From Cronobacter condimenti 1330 (GTDB lineage: Bacteria > Pseudomonadota > Gammaproteobacteria > Enterobacterales > Enterobacteriaceae): a DNA stretch of 64,000 bases. The DNA lies in contig NZ_CP012264.1 of NCBI RefSeq assembly GCF_001277255.1, positions 434,001 to 498,000 on the forward strand, written 5' to 3'. Position 1 is the first letter of the stretch; every line of letters starts with the position of its first letter. The notes beneath the pieces are model-generated. The model was not told the DNA's origin. It saw nothing but the letters and a program-made list of their open reading frames with translations, and did no database searches. Of this stretch, positions 63,599 to 64,000 are shown piece after piece. The position numbers and the translations under genes were made by a program.

Positions 63599-64000
63599 TT
63601 ACGCCTGAAGCGCCATCCCGGCGAGCCGCCGCCAGTAGCCGTTGCAGTCGCTGTGTGCCGCAAGCGGAAGCGGCGCAGCGCCAGTTTCATTAGCCCGGAA
63701 GGCATCAAGCACCGTGAGCGTCTCCATGCCCATCGGCGAGAGGCGCACCATATCCACAAGCCCTGTCATCGAGGCCAGCTCGTTGCCGAGGTTATAGACG
63801 TAGCCGCTCATGGTCTGAATGCCGTTTAGCACAAACACCTGGCTATTTTCCTGCGACAGCATGCTGCGCCCGTTAGGGTATTTGATACAGCAGGTTTCAC
63901 ACTCGTCTTTAGGACGGTCTTCGGATCGGGCGGTAAAGCAGCGAGCGGAGTAGGCGAGTGGTAAATGACCGTAGCTCAGCACTTCCACTTCAAACTTATC
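63599..64000 (-). CDS. ubiV: UbiV, O2-independent ubiquinone hydroxylation subunit, C-terminal part
   Basis: Partner of UbiU in anaerobic ubiquinone synthesis (formerly YhbV, U32 peptidase family). Only the C-terminal 133 residues lie in the window; the frame stays open to position 64000. The segment has a Cys cluster CFTARSEDRPKDECETCC, whose first, second and last Cys match the 4Fe-4S ligands recalled as Cys180, 193 and 197 in E. coli. It ends in WRRLAGMALQA. The 152-base gap to yhbW holds no gene. Confidence 0.93.
   Translation of the reverse strand, partial: DKFEVEVLSYGHLPLAYSARCFTARSEDRPKDECETCCIKYPNGRSMLSQENSQVFVLNGIQTMSGYVYNLGNELASMTGLVDMVRLSPMGMETLTVLDAFRANETGAAPLPLAAHSDCNGYWRRLAGMALQA

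Overview
The window is a contiguous piece of chromosome from a member of the Enterobacteriaceae. Nearly every gene is close, in order and length, to the E. coli/Salmonella 69-72 min region (zapG to ubiV). Diagnostic pieces are the gltBD, arcB, rpoN-ptsN, lpt/kds, mla, dacB-greA, ftsH-glmM, metY-nusA-infB and rpsO-pnp-deaD clusters. High GC, a basSR pair next to dacB, and a tryptophanase gene between deaD and mtr argue against E. coli itself and suggest a Cronobacter/Franconibacter/Enterobacter-type genome. The genus call is inference from recalled gene order, not a database match.

Layout. 1-4.2 kb: zapG (partial) and zapE (cell division), rplM-rpsI, and sspA-sspB (stringent starvation/ClpXP adaptor). 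4.3-6.8 kb: an accessory type V autotransporter whose passenger and barrel are separated by an in-frame TAA. 7.2-13.1 kb: gltBD glutamate synthase. 13.7-18.7 kb: yhcC, arcB, elbB and mtgA. 18.8-26.8 kb, minus strand: rpoN-hpf-ptsN-rapZ-ptsO (nitrogen PTS, cell-wall precursor control) preceded by yrbG-kdsD-kdsC-lptC-lptA-lptB (Kdo synthesis and LPS export). 27-31.8 kb: mlaFEDCB lipid transport, ibaG, murA. 31.9-36.6 kb: sfsB, ispB, rplU-rpmA, yhbE, obgE. 36.6-41 kb, mostly minus: dacB-basR-basS as one tight unit, greA with a GraL-type leader, and yhbY. 41-46.6 kb: rlmE-ftsH, folP-glmM, secG. 46.6-57 kb: tRNA-Leu(GAG), initiator tRNA, rimP-nusA-infB-rbfA-truB-rpsO-pnp-nlpI. 57-64 kb: yrbN-deaD, a tryptophan-catabolism insert (tnaC-like leader, tnaA), mtr, yhbW, and the 3' part of ubiV.

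How it works together. Most of the window is translation and RNA housekeeping (ribosomal proteins, IF2, NusA, PNPase, DeaD) and envelope biogenesis (MurA, GlmM, MtgA, DacB, Lpt, Kds, Mla, FtsH). RapZ and GlmM both bear on amino-sugar supply for MurA and the Lpt pathway. The accessory material is the broken autotransporter and the tna locus. The tna locus has a CRP site, a leader peptide carrying the Trp/Asp/Pro spacing of TnaC, a boxA-like element and a tryptophanase-type active site. It sits just upstream of mtr, which carries its own TrpR-like operator.

No CRISPR array, insertion sequence, prophage or clearly unknown multigene system is visible. The most interesting points are the tnaC variant (stall Pro followed by a sense Arg codon and UAA rather than UGA), the autotransporter nonsense codon, and the dacB-basRS coupling.
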